A DNA stretch of 64,000 bases. Source: JALEFZ01 sp964564415. GTDB lineage: Bacteria; Bacteroidota; Bacteroidia; J057. The notes below the pieces were generated by a model. It had not been told where the DNA came from. It saw only the letters and a program-made list of their open reading frames with translations, and did no database searches. Each line of letters starts with the position of its first letter. Within the stretch, counting starts at the first letter, position 1. Position numbers and translations under genes: made by a program. This document shows, one piece after another, positions 28,224-36,225 of the stretch. Location of the stretch: assembly GCA_964564415.1 (NCBI GenBank), contig CAZMAV010000003.1, forward strand, positions 248,001 to 312,000. The letters run 5' to 3'.

Positions 28224-28814
28224 TCAGGCTGACCCAAGGGCCTTCCATACTTCTTCTCGAATCTCAGGGACTACCCTCTCCTCAAACCAGGGATTTTTTC
28301 GCTGCCACATGATGTTGCGCGGGGAGGGATGGACCAGGGGAATGTAGCCGATGGGCCGATAGCTTTTCCAATGCCTGACGGTTTCAGTCAGGGTCTTTTT
28401 CCTTTCTTTGCCAAGGTGGTACTTGATGGCATACTGCCCAATGGTCAAGGTGAGCTTTACATTGGGGAGAAGGGCGAGCAGCTTATCCTGCCAAAGGACT
28501 GCACACTCGGGACGTGGAGGAAGGTCGCCCCGGCTGCCTTTTCCTGGATAGCAGAAACCCATAGGAATAATGGCGATTCTGCCCTCATCGTAGAAGGTAT
28601 CCTTATCAAGGTCTAGCCACTGGCGAAGGCGATCACCGCTGGGATCATTCCAGGGGATGCCAGTCTCGTGCACCCTTGTACCCGGAGCCTGACCCGCGAT
28701 GATAATAGATGCGGATGGTGATGCTGAGAGAATCGGCCTTGGCCCCAGAGGTAAAAATTCCTCGCAGTAGCGGCAAGCCCGTATTTCTGTTAGAAGTTCG
28801 GGAAGTTCTGACAT
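28224..28814 (-). CDS. Uracil-DNA glycosylase family protein
   Basis: A 196-residue DNA-repair enzyme of the UDG superfamily. The N-terminal CRYCEEF and GPRPI region is followed by motif A, IIAGQAPGTRVHETGIPWND, and motif B, HPSPRN, which inserts into the DNA minor groove. It likely removes uracil from DNA in the cytoplasm. Only one CxxC pair is visible near the N-terminus, so Fe-S cluster content (as in family 4) is uncertain. The thioesterase gene ends 5 nt upstream, so the two are co-transcribed. Confidence 0.85.
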   Translation of the reverse strand: MSELPELLTEIRACRYCEEFLPLGPRPILSASPSASIIIAGQAPGTRVHETGIPWNDPSGDRLRQWLDLDKDTFYDEGRIAIIPMGFCYPGKGSRGDLPPRPECAVLWQDKLLALLPNVKLTLTIGQYAIKYHLGKERKKTLTETVRHWKSYRPIGYIPLVHPSPRNIMWQRKNPWFEERVVPEIREEVWKALGSA

Positions 28815-28819
28815 CCTTT

Positions 28820-29263
28820 CTACTTTCTGCCTTTGGGATAATAGCTTTCAGTCTCCTCTTCCCGGAGAAACATATCCCTCATGCGGTCAGTAAGGGTGAC
28901 TGCGACTCCTTTTTTGAGGTCTTTGACGACAAAAGTTACGGTCCCATCCAGGACCAGTTCCTCGTTTCTCCGTTTGAAAACCTTGTGTGAAAGGGTAATG
29001 CTTTTCTCTCCCACCCGGTCGATGGTAGTGGTAATGTCCAGCACATCTCCCATGTGTGCAGGAGCGCTGTAGTTGATATTGACATTCACCAAAACAAAAG
29101 CCAGTCCCAGGTCGATAAACATCCCTGATTCGAAGAAGCCTTCGAAGTGATTCCAGCGGGCCTCTTCCAGAAATTCCAGGAACTTCGCATTGCTCACCTG
29201 GCCGTAGAGGTCAAGGGTCCAACTTCTGACCGTAATTTCTGTGTAGGAAATGCGATTAGCCAT
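28820..29263 (-). CDS. Acyl-CoA thioesterase, YbgC/FadM hotdog family
   Basis: A 147-residue single hotdog-fold protein. The pattern VRSWTLDLYGQVSNAKFLEFLEEARWNHF matches the 4-hydroxybenzoyl-CoA thioesterase/YbgC/FadM group, in which an Asp following the tyrosine (here D-LYGQVSN) is catalytic. It would hydrolyse acyl-CoA thioesters in the cytoplasm. Start ATG 29263 is followed without overlap by the UDG gene. The 260-bp region upstream (29264-29523) contains only a weak 61-codon plus-strand ORF not accepted as a gene. Confidence 0.85.
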   Translation of the reverse strand: MANRISYTEITVRSWTLDLYGQVSNAKFLEFLEEARWNHFEGFFESGMFIDLGLAFVLVNVNINYSAPAHMGDVLDITTTIDRVGEKSITLSHKVFKRRNEELVLDGTVTFVVKDLKKGVAVTLTDRMRDMFLREEETESYYPKGRK

Positions 29264-29523
29264 GGTGAAGGGATTTAATAGTAGTTATTTTAAAATACAT
29301 AAAATCCACCAAATATGGGGAGAGGATCAACAAAAGGTACAATTATGGTAGAAAAAACAAAAACTAAAGCATATGTTTTTTGCTATAAAAGTGAATTACC
29401 AAAGCGCATTGGAGGCTATTACAAATGTTCTGTGGTAAACCTCAAACGCGCTAGCCAAGAAAGATGGGTATTCTTTCCTGGCAATAAAGCAGGGCAGTGA
29501 TGGGGTAGAGGGCAAGGGAAAAA

Positions 29524-30171
29524 TTAGCCGTCTTCGAGGCGATTGATCTCATCTCTCAGCCTGGCCGCAGCTTCATAATCTTCCTTGGCAAGGGCATCAC
29601 CCAGTTTTTTCTGTAGCTGGCTGATCTTTTCCTTGTTATTTGACTTACTCTTTTTGACGGGGGGGGCCTCTTCTTCGGGTGGATCGGACTCCTCTATCTC
29701 CGCCAGGGAAAATTCGGAACTTTCTCCTGAGATGCTTGATGAATCTTCCTGTTCTTCCTCGTCAATGACAATTCCAGCTTCGGAGAGGACATTTTCGAAG
29801 CTGTAGATAGGTACTTTGAATCTTACTCCCAGGGCTACGGCGTCGCTGGGTCGGCTATCAATCTCGTGAATTTGGCCGTCGACTTCCATGACGAGCCTCG
29901 CGTAAAATATGCCTTCATGCAGGTCATTGATCATGACTTCTACCAGGGTAAGATCAAAATGCTTAGCCAGGTTGTAGATAAGGTCGTGAGTCATAGGGCG
30001 ATTGGTCTTGATATTCTCCAACTCCAAGGCGATGGCCTGGGCTTCTGCCCCTCCGATAATGATCGGTAGTCGCCTGTTTCCTTCACTTTCGCCCAGCACG
30101 AGTGCATAATGGCCAATTTGTGAATGGCTGGATGACAAACCGATAATATCCAAACGAATTTTGTTCTGCAC
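29524..30171 (-). CDS. Bifunctional nuclease (DUF151) domain protein with UVR motif
   Basis: A 215-residue protein if started at GTG 30171, which gives the family N-terminus NKIRLDIIGLSSSHSQIGHYALVLGE. An ATG at 30267 would add 32 residues with no family counterpart. The BFN/DUF151 domain covers about 1-135 (LPIIIGGAEAQAIALELE, RPSDAVALGVRFKVPIY). After an acidic Ser/Glu linker and a Lys-rich stretch, the C-terminus carries a UVR (UvrB/UvrC) motif, LGDALAKEDYEAAARLRDEI. Plant homologues were reported to have RNase and DNase activity; the bacterial role is unclear. Confidence 0.85.
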   Translation of the reverse strand: MQNKIRLDIIGLSSSHSQIGHYALVLGESEGNRRLPIIIGGAEAQAIALELENIKTNRPMTHDLIYNLAKHFDLTLVEVMINDLHEGIFYARLVMEVDGQIHEIDSRPSDAVALGVRFKVPIYSFENVLSEAGIVIDEEEQEDSSSISGESSEFSLAEIEESDPPEEEAPPVKKSKSNNKEKISQLQKKLGDALAKEDYEAAARLRDEINRLEDG

Positions 30172-30425
30172 TATTAATAATTTATCTGCCTCACTGTCAG
30201 ACAAGATCAGGGGCTGTACCCGTCTCTCCCATCCAAGGTCTATCAAAAATAAAATAAAATCGAACATTACCCAAAGGGAGGAAATATTCGCCGATAATCG
30301 AAAAGTCCAGACCCTTTAAGCTCGGACTTTCTTATGTTAAATCCTGACTGACAAGAAAAAAATGAACTTCCTATTTTTTTCGGGAAGTCTTCCCCGTTGT
30401 TTCAAACAGGGTCCTGAATAAGAAA

Positions 30426-30466
30426 AGGTATAGACCCAGGAATTGTTTTTCCTATGATCTATACCT
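30426..30466 (-). terminator. Hairpin after etfA
   Basis: aggtataga (30426-30434) pairs with tctatacct (30458-30466). Read on the minus strand the stem is followed by a T-rich run (ctttt cttatt), so it can end the etfB-etfA transcript about 160 nt after the etfA stop. The rest of the 30268-30624 gap shows no gene. Confidence 0.45.
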
Positions 30467-30624
30467 GTTCAAAAAAGTGACGGTTTAGTAAGTAAGTGAC
30501 CTAACCTCTGAATTGTCCTGAACTAAAATTTTCAAGGTTCAAGGAAAGGGAGCCTAGATTTAGGGTTCTTTCCTGCCTTCAGAAAAAGGATTCAAGCCAT
30601 GACGAAATGAAGTCAGAAAGTTAC

Positions 30625-31599
30625 CTAGGCTGTCGCTTTTACTTCTTTTACGGCTTTGATAATCTCAGGTATCACATCAAAAAGATCTCCCACGATGCCG
30701 TAATCGGCGATTTTAAAAAAGGGAGCCTCGGGATCCTTGTTGATCACTACGATATTCTTGGAGGAACTCACACCGGCCAGGTGCTGGATCGCACCCGAAA
30801 TTCCAATGGCAATGTAGAGATTAGGCGAAATCTGAATTCCCGTTTGGCCTACGTGCTCGTGGTGAGGACGCCAGTCCATGTCTGCCACAGGTTTTGAAGA
30901 AGCCGTTGCAGCACCCAATAGGCCAGCAAGTTCTTCTATCATGCCCCAATTTTCAGGCCCTTTCATGCCTCGCCCGGCAGAAACTACGATGTCTGCCTCT
31001 GTAAGGGTCACCCCCTCTGTAGCTCTGGTAATTTCTTTGACTACCGTGTCCAGGTTTTGAGTATGGGCAGAAAAGTCAAAGGCTTCGATGCTGATATCTA
31101 CGGGATTCTCCTCTACCTTGTAGCCATTACCCTTTACAGTGATGACTACGTTATCTTTCTCGGTTCGAAATTCTTCGATTCCCTTGCCGGAATAAGCCAT
31201 GCGATGGGCATCAAAGTTATTGTCGGGATCTACCAGGGTGATGGCCCCTGATACGGGAGCGGCATCCAATTTGACGGCAACCCTGGGAGAAATGGCTCTT
31301 CCATTGTAAGTCTGAGCCATGACCACGGCCTTGGCATCCAAAGATTTGGCCACCTCACTTACCGCAGCGGCATAGGCTGAGTTGATAAAGGCGTCCAACT
31401 CGGAACTGGATACGGTGTGTACCTTGCTTACACCATAAGTTCCCAATTTCCTGAGCTCTTCCTCGCTCACCTGGCCTACTGAGACGGCGTGAAGGTCAGC
31501 GCCCATCTTCTGTGCGAGGTCGTATCCGTAGGTAGCTGCCTCAAAAACGGCTTTTTTGAAGCTTCCCCCGCTATTTTCTGCAAATAATAGTACAGACAT
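30625..31599 (-). CDS. etfA: Electron transfer flavoprotein alpha subunit
   Basis: A 324-residue FAD-binding subunit of ETF, which accepts electrons from acyl-CoA and other dehydrogenases and passes them toward the quinone pool. The N-terminal adenine-nucleotide-alpha-hydrolase-like domain starts MSVLLFAENSGGSFKKA. The C-terminal FAD domain has the signature VVSAGRGMKGPENW, KPVADMDWRPHHEHVGQTG and PNLYIAIGISGAIQHLAG, all typical of EtfA. It follows etfB by 48 nt on the same strand. It is of normal length and appears intact. Confidence 0.96.
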   Translation of the reverse strand: MSVLLFAENSGGSFKKAVFEAATYGYDLAQKMGADLHAVSVGQVSEEELRKLGTYGVSKVHTVSSSELDAFINSAYAAAVSEVAKSLDAKAVVMAQTYNGRAISPRVAVKLDAAPVSGAITLVDPDNNFDAHRMAYSGKGIEEFRTEKDNVVITVKGNGYKVEENPVDISIEAFDFSAHTQNLDTVVKEITRATEGVTLTEADIVVSAGRGMKGPENWGMIEELAGLLGAATASSKPVADMDWRPHHEHVGQTGIQISPNLYIAIGISGAIQHLAGVSSSKNIVVINKDPEAPFFKIADYGIVGDLFDVIPEIIKAVKEVKATA

Positions 31600-31647
31600 A
31601 TGTGTTGTTATTCTCTTTTCTGTTTGATGGATAGTTGAAGAGTAGAA

Positions 31648-32388
31648 TTAGATAAGCCCCTTGTTGGAAAGGGTCGTAACTAACCCTCCTGCATTTTCGG
31701 GATCGAAATATTGAGTATCTCCCTTGGAAGGAGGATAATCGAGCTTTACAGTTTTGACTATTTCCTGGCTTTCGGTAGGAGCTACCACTTCAAAGGGCTT
31801 TCTTCTGGCAGCCATGATGCCCCGCATGTTGGGGATGCGCCACTCTGCAATGCCCTTCTGGCAACTGATCACGGCGGGAAGGTTGACGCCCAAAAGCTCG
31901 GAACCCCCGTCTACTTCGCGCTTGACATCAGCGCTTTTTTCTCCGGTTAGTTCCATATGGGTAGCAAAGGAAACAAAGGGAAGATCCAGGTGCTCAGCAA
32001 GCATGCCAGGAACCATGCCTCCGTTGAAATCAATAGATTCCTTACCTGTAAAAATAAGGTCAAAATCCTTGTCCTTGGCGTAGTCGGCAATCTGTGAAGC
32101 AACAAAAGCCGCATCGCTGGGGGCTGCATCAATTCGCACGGCATCATCTGCCCCTATCGCCAGCGCCTTGCGTATGCTCTCATCGGCCCGGGTACTGTCT
32201 ACCGTGATGGTGGTAATGCTCACCTCTTTTCCTTCTTCCCTAAAACCAATGGCCTTGGAAAGTCCATATTCACAGTAAGGATTGATCACGAACTTGACGC
32301 CGTCGGTCTTGATAGAGGAACCGTCTTCTTCAAAACGGATTTTGGTCGTCGTATCAGGTACGACAGATATGCAAACGAGTATTTTCAT
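31648..32388 (-). CDS. etfB: Electron transfer flavoprotein beta subunit
   Basis: A 246-residue partner of EtfA. It starts MKILVCISVVPDTTTKI and carries the family patterns CEYGLSKAIGFREE, IRKALAIGADDAVRI, DLIFTGKESIDFNGGMVPG and the loop INLPAVISCQKGIAEWRIPNMRGIMAARRKP in slightly varied form. It forms the AMP-binding half of the heterodimer. It is first in the etfB-etfA operon. A perfect palindrome at 32432-32450 lies in the 91-bp divergent gap to the TPR gene and could regulate either side. Confidence 0.95.
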   Translation of the reverse strand: MKILVCISVVPDTTTKIRFEEDGSSIKTDGVKFVINPYCEYGLSKAIGFREEGKEVSITTITVDSTRADESIRKALAIGADDAVRIDAAPSDAAFVASQIADYAKDKDFDLIFTGKESIDFNGGMVPGMLAEHLDLPFVSFATHMELTGEKSADVKREVDGGSELLGVNLPAVISCQKGIAEWRIPNMRGIMAARRKPFEVVAPTESQEIVKTVKLDYPPSKGDTQYFDPENAGGLVTTLSNKGLI

Positions 32389-32431
32389 CCTGATAAAGTA
32401 TTTGTAATTCTTGTCGTAAGTTTGTTAATGC

Positions 32432-32450
32432 TTTTAGATCAAATCTAAAA
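32432..32450. promoter_or_regulatory. Operator-like palindrome in the etfB/TPR divergent gap
   Basis: ttttagat-caa-atctaaaa is a perfect 8-bp inverted repeat with a 3-nt centre. It is placed 44 nt from the etfB start and 30 nt from the TPR start, the size and position of a dimeric repressor site. No candidate regulator is adjacent. Confidence 0.4.
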
Positions 32451-32479
32451 AATAGTATGCATACATAACAAATTTTCTC

Positions 32480-32806
32480 ATGGATAGACTTACACAATTG
32501 TTAGATTTTTTGTCTCAATCGCCACAAGACGCCTTCAACCTGTATTCGGTGGCTTATGAATACCTCCAACGTGGGGAGACGGACAAGGCTGAGACCTACT
32601 TCCTGAAGTTAAAAAAACTTCATCCTGACTATGTAGGCCTTTATTATCACCTTGGAAAAATTTACTTCCTTAATTCTAACCTTGAAGAGGCCCTGAAAGT
32701 TTATCAGGAAGGGAAAGTAGTGGCCCGGGAAGCAGGGGACAAGCACGCCGAGGGAGAACTAGACAGGGCCATCGTACAGGTCCGCGACGAATTGGAAGAG
32801 TGGTAA
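32480..32806 (+). CDS. Small TPR protein
   Basis: A 108-residue cytoplasmic protein made of about two and a half tetratricopeptide repeats. These are NLYSVAYEYLQRGETDKAETYF (one repeat from about residue 20), GLYYHLGKIYFLNSNLEEALKVY (from about 53) and a capping helix ending RDELEEW. There is no signal peptide or enzymatic motif. It lies 81 nt upstream of the Nfu gene on the same strand. Tandem TPRs suggest a protein-binding adaptor; the partner is unknown. Confidence 0.75.
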   Translation: MDRLTQLLDFLSQSPQDAFNLYSVAYEYLQRGETDKAETYFLKLKKLHPDYVGLYYHLGKIYFLNSNLEEALKVYQEGKVVAREAGDKHAEGELDRAIVQVRDELEEW

Positions 32807-32887
32807 AACCCCGGACCTTTTTTTACGAAAACATGTTTACCTTTGTGGAGTTATCGACATTCCTAAGGGTAAAGGTCAACGATTGAA

Positions 32888-33469
32888 ATGGAGAAAAGAC
32901 AAGCATTTATAGAATTTGAAGGGGTACCTAATCCTCAGGCCATCAAGTTGGTAGTTAAAAATGGAATCCTCAGCGACGAGCCTTATTCCTACACCGATTG
33001 GAGCGAGGCCGAGCATTCCCCACTGGCCAAAAAGCTCCTGATGTTTCGCTATGTAGATCAGGTCTTTATCAACTACAATTACGTTTCTATTCTTAAAAAA
33101 GAGGATGCGCCCGAATGGGATGTCCTCCTTCCCGAACTGAGGATGATGCTCAAGCAGCATCTCGAAGACAATGAACCTATCCTTTACCTTGGGGCCCAAA
33201 AATTGGAGCATCCCAAGTCTGATGATGTCATTTTGACCATGGTGAAGGATATTTTGGATAAAAAACTCCGTCCTTACGCCCAGGAAGATGGAGGAGATTT
33301 TGTGATTGAATCCTACAAGGACGGGGTACTCAATCTCACCATGTACGGAGCTTGCAGGCGTTGTCCCTATGCCAGCCAGACCCTCAAAGAAGGAGTGGAG
33401 AAACTGCTCAATGCTGCCATTCCCGAGATCAAAAAGGTTGTCGCCCTGGACAATAATGTCCTGCAATAG
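32888..33469 (+). CDS. nfuA: NifU/Nfu-type Fe-S cluster scaffold
   Basis: A 193-residue protein with an N-terminal Nfu_N domain (about 5-90, EGVPNPQAIKLVVK ... FRYVDQVFINYNYVSI) and a C-terminal NifU-like domain. The latter has RPYAQEDGGDFVI and the cluster-binding C156-x2-C159 in YGACRRCP. It carries and delivers [4Fe-4S] clusters to client enzymes such as lipoyl synthase and aconitase. lipB begins 35 nt downstream, a meaningful pairing since lipoyl synthase depends on Nfu-type carriers. The symbol is by domain resemblance to NfuA/Nfu1. Confidence 0.9.
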   Translation: MEKRQAFIEFEGVPNPQAIKLVVKNGILSDEPYSYTDWSEAEHSPLAKKLLMFRYVDQVFINYNYVSILKKEDAPEWDVLLPELRMMLKQHLEDNEPILYLGAQKLEHPKSDDVILTMVKDILDKKLRPYAQEDGGDFVIESYKDGVLNLTMYGACRRCPYASQTLKEGVEKLLNAAIPEIKKVVALDNNVLQ

Positions 33470-33504
33470 GTTGACATTGGCATAAAAAACAGGAGAAAGG
33501 AAAA

Positions 33505-34221
33505 ATGGAAAATATACTGTACAGCGATTTGGGTAAAATTGACTACGAGGAAGCTTGGGACCTGCAGGAATCTCTGCTCAGGGTCAATGTAGGACTCAAA
33601 CTCGCTGCCGGCAAAAATGCCAAACCCGGTAGGATCGATACCCGCCATCACCTGTTGTTTTGTGAGCATCCTCACGTCTATACCCTTGGCAAAAGCGGCG
33701 ATGAATCCCATGTCCTCATCGACGAGAAAGAAAGAGAAGAAAAAGGAATTCAGTATTTCAAGATCAATCGTGGAGGAGACATCACCTATCACGGTCCGGG
33801 TCAGATCACGGGCTATCCCATTCTGGACCTGGAAAAATTCACGACAGATATTGCCTGGTACCTCCGTAGCATGGAAGATGTAATGATCGCTTTCCTGGCC
33901 GATTATGGGCTCAGAGGAGGCCGAATTGAAGGCGCCACTGGAGTCTGGCTGGATACGGAAACCCCAAATCCCCGTAAAATTTGTGCCATGGGTGTACGCT
34001 GTAGCCGCTGGGTGAGCATGCATGGTTTTGCCTTCAACGTCAATACTGACCTGGATTATTTCAAACACATCGTCCCCTGCGGCATCGAAGACAAGGGCGT
34101 AACCTCTCTTCAAGAAGAACTGGGAAGAGAGATCGACATGGGAGAGGCCAAGGAAGGGATCAAAAGGCATTTTGCCCGAGTTTTTGAGGCAGAAATCGTA
34201 GATGCTGCTCCTGTAGGTTGA
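33505..34221 (+). CDS. lipB: Lipoyl(octanoyl) transferase
   Basis: A 238-residue enzyme that moves octanoate from acyl carrier protein to a lysine of lipoyl domains (E2 subunits, GcvH). Signature blocks are CEHPHVYTLGKSG, KINRGGDITYHGPGQITGYPI, RKICAMGVRCSRWVSMHG with the catalytic K158, and PCGIEDKGVTS with the thioester-forming C192. Length and motif order are normal. It follows nfuA by 35 nt, so cluster delivery and lipoylation are probably co-expressed. lipA is not in the window. Confidence 0.96.
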   Translation: MENILYSDLGKIDYEEAWDLQESLLRVNVGLKLAAGKNAKPGRIDTRHHLLFCEHPHVYTLGKSGDESHVLIDEKEREEKGIQYFKINRGGDITYHGPGQITGYPILDLEKFTTDIAWYLRSMEDVMIAFLADYGLRGGRIEGATGVWLDTETPNPRKICAMGVRCSRWVSMHGFAFNVNTDLDYFKHIVPCGIEDKGVTSLQEELGREIDMGEAKEGIKRHFARVFEAEIVDAAPVG

Positions 34222-34271
34222 TTTTTTTTCTGATTTCGCGCGAATAACCCCATTCTACTCATCAGATTTTC

Positions 34272-35201
34272 ATGAAACAATATCGTAGGCCTCTTATCAT
34301 AGGCTTAATCTTGGCTCTTATCGGAGGCATCATCTACTTTGGGGTTACCTGGGTAGCTCCCTATGCCATCATTGTGCCCCTCAGGGTGGACCCGGCCCAG
34401 CACGCCCAAAAATACAATCATCCCTACCATCCCTCTCAACTGGGCCTCAACTATGACACCCTGGACATCGTGGTGGACGATACCCTCAACCTGGCCGGAT
34501 ACTGGATAAAACCTCAAAATGAGGATTCTATGGTCGGGACAGTCATTTTTCTTCATGGCATCTCTTCAGTAAAGGAGGTTTTTTTGGATTTTGCTGCCTT
34601 CCTCTCGGAGCGCAACCTGGGTTCCGCCCTGATCGACCTGAGGGCTCATGGCAAAAGCGAGGGTCAGTTCAATACCTATGGTTACAGGGAAAAGAAAGAC
34701 ATCTCCCAGGTAGCTCGCTACTTGAAAAAGGAAAAGGCAAATCTGCCTGTGGCTGTTTGGGGAAACTCCCTGGGTGGAGCCATTGCCTATCAGACCCTTG
34801 CTTATGACAGCCTGGTGGATGTAGGAGTCATACAAAGTACCTTTTCCCACCTTCCTCAGATCATAGAAGAATATGCGAGGCGCATATTAGGGGTAAAAAT
34901 TCCGGGACTTGCTCCATATGCCTTGGAAAAAGCTTCACAAATCGCAGATTTTCCAGGTAAAGATATTTCTCCTGCCGAAGCCTGTAAGTCTATCAGCCAG
35001 CCTGTCTATGTCATGCATGGAGATCAGGATGAAAACATAGCTATCGCTTATGGTCGGCTGAATTACAATCGGATTCCCCATCAAAATAAGGTCTGGTACG
35101 TAGTCGAAGGGGCCGACCATTACGACCTCCCCAACAAGGCCTCCAGGCATGTAGATGAGGTCGTCATTCCCTGGGTGATCGAGCAGATGAAAATGAGGTG
35201 A
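34272..35201 (+). CDS. Membrane-anchored alpha/beta hydrolase
   Basis: A 309-residue serine hydrolase with an N-terminal membrane helix (IIGLILALIGGIIYFGVTW) and an extracytoplasmic alpha/beta-hydrolase domain. The oxyanion strand VIFLHGISS, nucleophile elbow GNSLGG (S166), acid region VMHGDQDENI and catalytic His in GADHYDLP are all present. The domain resembles the YqkD/Bem46 group; the substrate is unknown. It starts 50 nt after lipB and may share its transcript. A diverged copy of the palindromic repeat (35227-35283) follows it. Confidence 0.85.
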   Translation: MKQYRRPLIIGLILALIGGIIYFGVTWVAPYAIIVPLRVDPAQHAQKYNHPYHPSQLGLNYDTLDIVVDDTLNLAGYWIKPQNEDSMVGTVIFLHGISSVKEVFLDFAAFLSERNLGSALIDLRAHGKSEGQFNTYGYREKKDISQVARYLKKEKANLPVAVWGNSLGGAIAYQTLAYDSLVDVGVIQSTFSHLPQIIEEYARRILGVKIPGLAPYALEKASQIADFPGKDISPAEACKSISQPVYVMHGDQDENIAIAYGRLNYNRIPHQNKVWYVVEGADHYDLPNKASRHVDEVVIPWVIEQMKMR

Positions 35202-35226
35202 TCAGGAGAGGTTTTCAAGGTTTTTG

Positions 35227-35283
35227 CAAGTGCTGTCAGGGTATGACAATTATCCTTGTGTAAGCCCTGACAGCGCTATTGAC
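35227..35283. repeat. Diverged/short copy of the dispersed palindrome
   Basis: gcaagtgctgtcaggg ... ccctgacagcgctattga forms a long near-perfect hairpin between two convergent genes. It shares the core ends agYgctgtYrggg and the right flank agcgctattga with the 110-bp elements, but lacks their terminal repeats. It may also serve as a transcription terminator for both genes. Confidence 0.5.
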
Positions 35284-36219
35284 CTATGATGACTGCTGGG
35301 CGGAGGTTCTCGAGGTGATTTCCCCAAGCTTGTATGTCGTCCCCATCTTAGATTCGGGCTTGTCGCAGCTCCCTCCCATTAGGATTTCCTCCTTGATCAA
35401 TTGAATCCGGAAAGGCTTGCCATCCAGCCTGGCCTGGGCCAGTATTTCTTTGTCTCCGTATTTTTCGATGCCCTCCCATTTGAAGGCTCCCAGGCGATTG
35501 TTATTTTCCTTTTCCATCAAAAACTTTTCCACCACCTGGGCCTCATTGCTGAGGGAGGACCTTCCTCTGAGTTTTTTAAGGTAAATCCGCTTCTCTTCGG
35601 TATGGGCGACGAGGGCCAATAGGTCTTTGGGGTCTACGAACCCGTAAAAACAGGCATCGGGAAGGGTAATCACATTGCCGGCGAAGCGATGCCCCCCTAC
35701 GTGTGAGCACTCCCATACATACCTTTCGGGGTCGGGAATACTATCGTAAAGGCTTCGGTAAAGGGGAAACCCAAACTTTGAGCAACATTTATCCCTGTTG
35801 CCATTGGTACAAATCAGGTACATAGGGGCTTCCACCGGATCACCTCCCTTAGGATCGATGAGGTCCCTCAGCGAACTTCGGAGCAGTTGTTCGTAATATT
35901 CCAGGGTGTAGCGCCGGATGAGGGGCTTATCGGGATTATTTTGCAAAACAAAGAGGTTGATTTCATTTTCCTCCCTGCTGTGCTGGTTCTTGATAAGCAG
36001 AAATTTGGCCTTGCCCATATGCTCTTCCACGGTCTTGAGTCCATGGGTAATGTGTCCCTTCACTTCCTCGGGAATATAAGAATCCCTCAGGGCCTTGCTA
36101 CCAAAGCTCCCGTGATATTCCAATAAAAAGAGATAGGAAAAGGGTTTGACGGTCCCTATGAGGGGGTTGTCCATATTTCTGGATTGCTCCGCACAAAAGA
36201 ATGCATCACTCATAGCCAT
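35284..36219 (-). CDS. Sucrase/ferredoxin-like family protein
   Basis: A 311-residue protein of the Suc_Fer-like family, which has a thioredoxin-fold [2Fe-2S] ferredoxin-like domain. Key residues are FFCAEQSR at the N-terminus, LICTNGNRDKCCSKFGFPLY with clustered Cys near residue 135-145, and WECSHVGGHRFAGN. It presumably binds an Fe-S cluster in the cytoplasm; the physiological role of the family is not defined. It starts 6 nt after the phoH stop on the same strand, so the two are co-transcribed. Confidence 0.85.
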   Translation of the reverse strand: MAMSDAFFCAEQSRNMDNPLIGTVKPFSYLFLLEYHGSFGSKALRDSYIPEEVKGHITHGLKTVEEHMGKAKFLLIKNQHSREENEINLFVLQNNPDKPLIRRYTLEYYEQLLRSSLRDLIDPKGGDPVEAPMYLICTNGNRDKCCSKFGFPLYRSLYDSIPDPERYVWECSHVGGHRFAGNVITLPDACFYGFVDPKDLLALVAHTEEKRIYLKKLRGRSSLSNEAQVVEKFLMEKENNNRLGAFKWEGIEKYGDKEILAQARLDGKPFRIQLIKEEILMGGSCDKPESKMGTTYKLGEITSRTSAQQSS

Positions 36220-36225
36220 GATCCA

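Noticed and set aside
29315..29500. 61-codon plus-strand ORF opposite the thioesterase upstream region
   Set aside because: It begins MGRG like small ribosomal protein THX but the rest does not match, and there is no other coding support.
30530..30560. tRNA-like ggttcaag sequence
   Set aside because: Only the T-loop-like letters are present; no acceptor, D or anticodon stems can be drawn around them.
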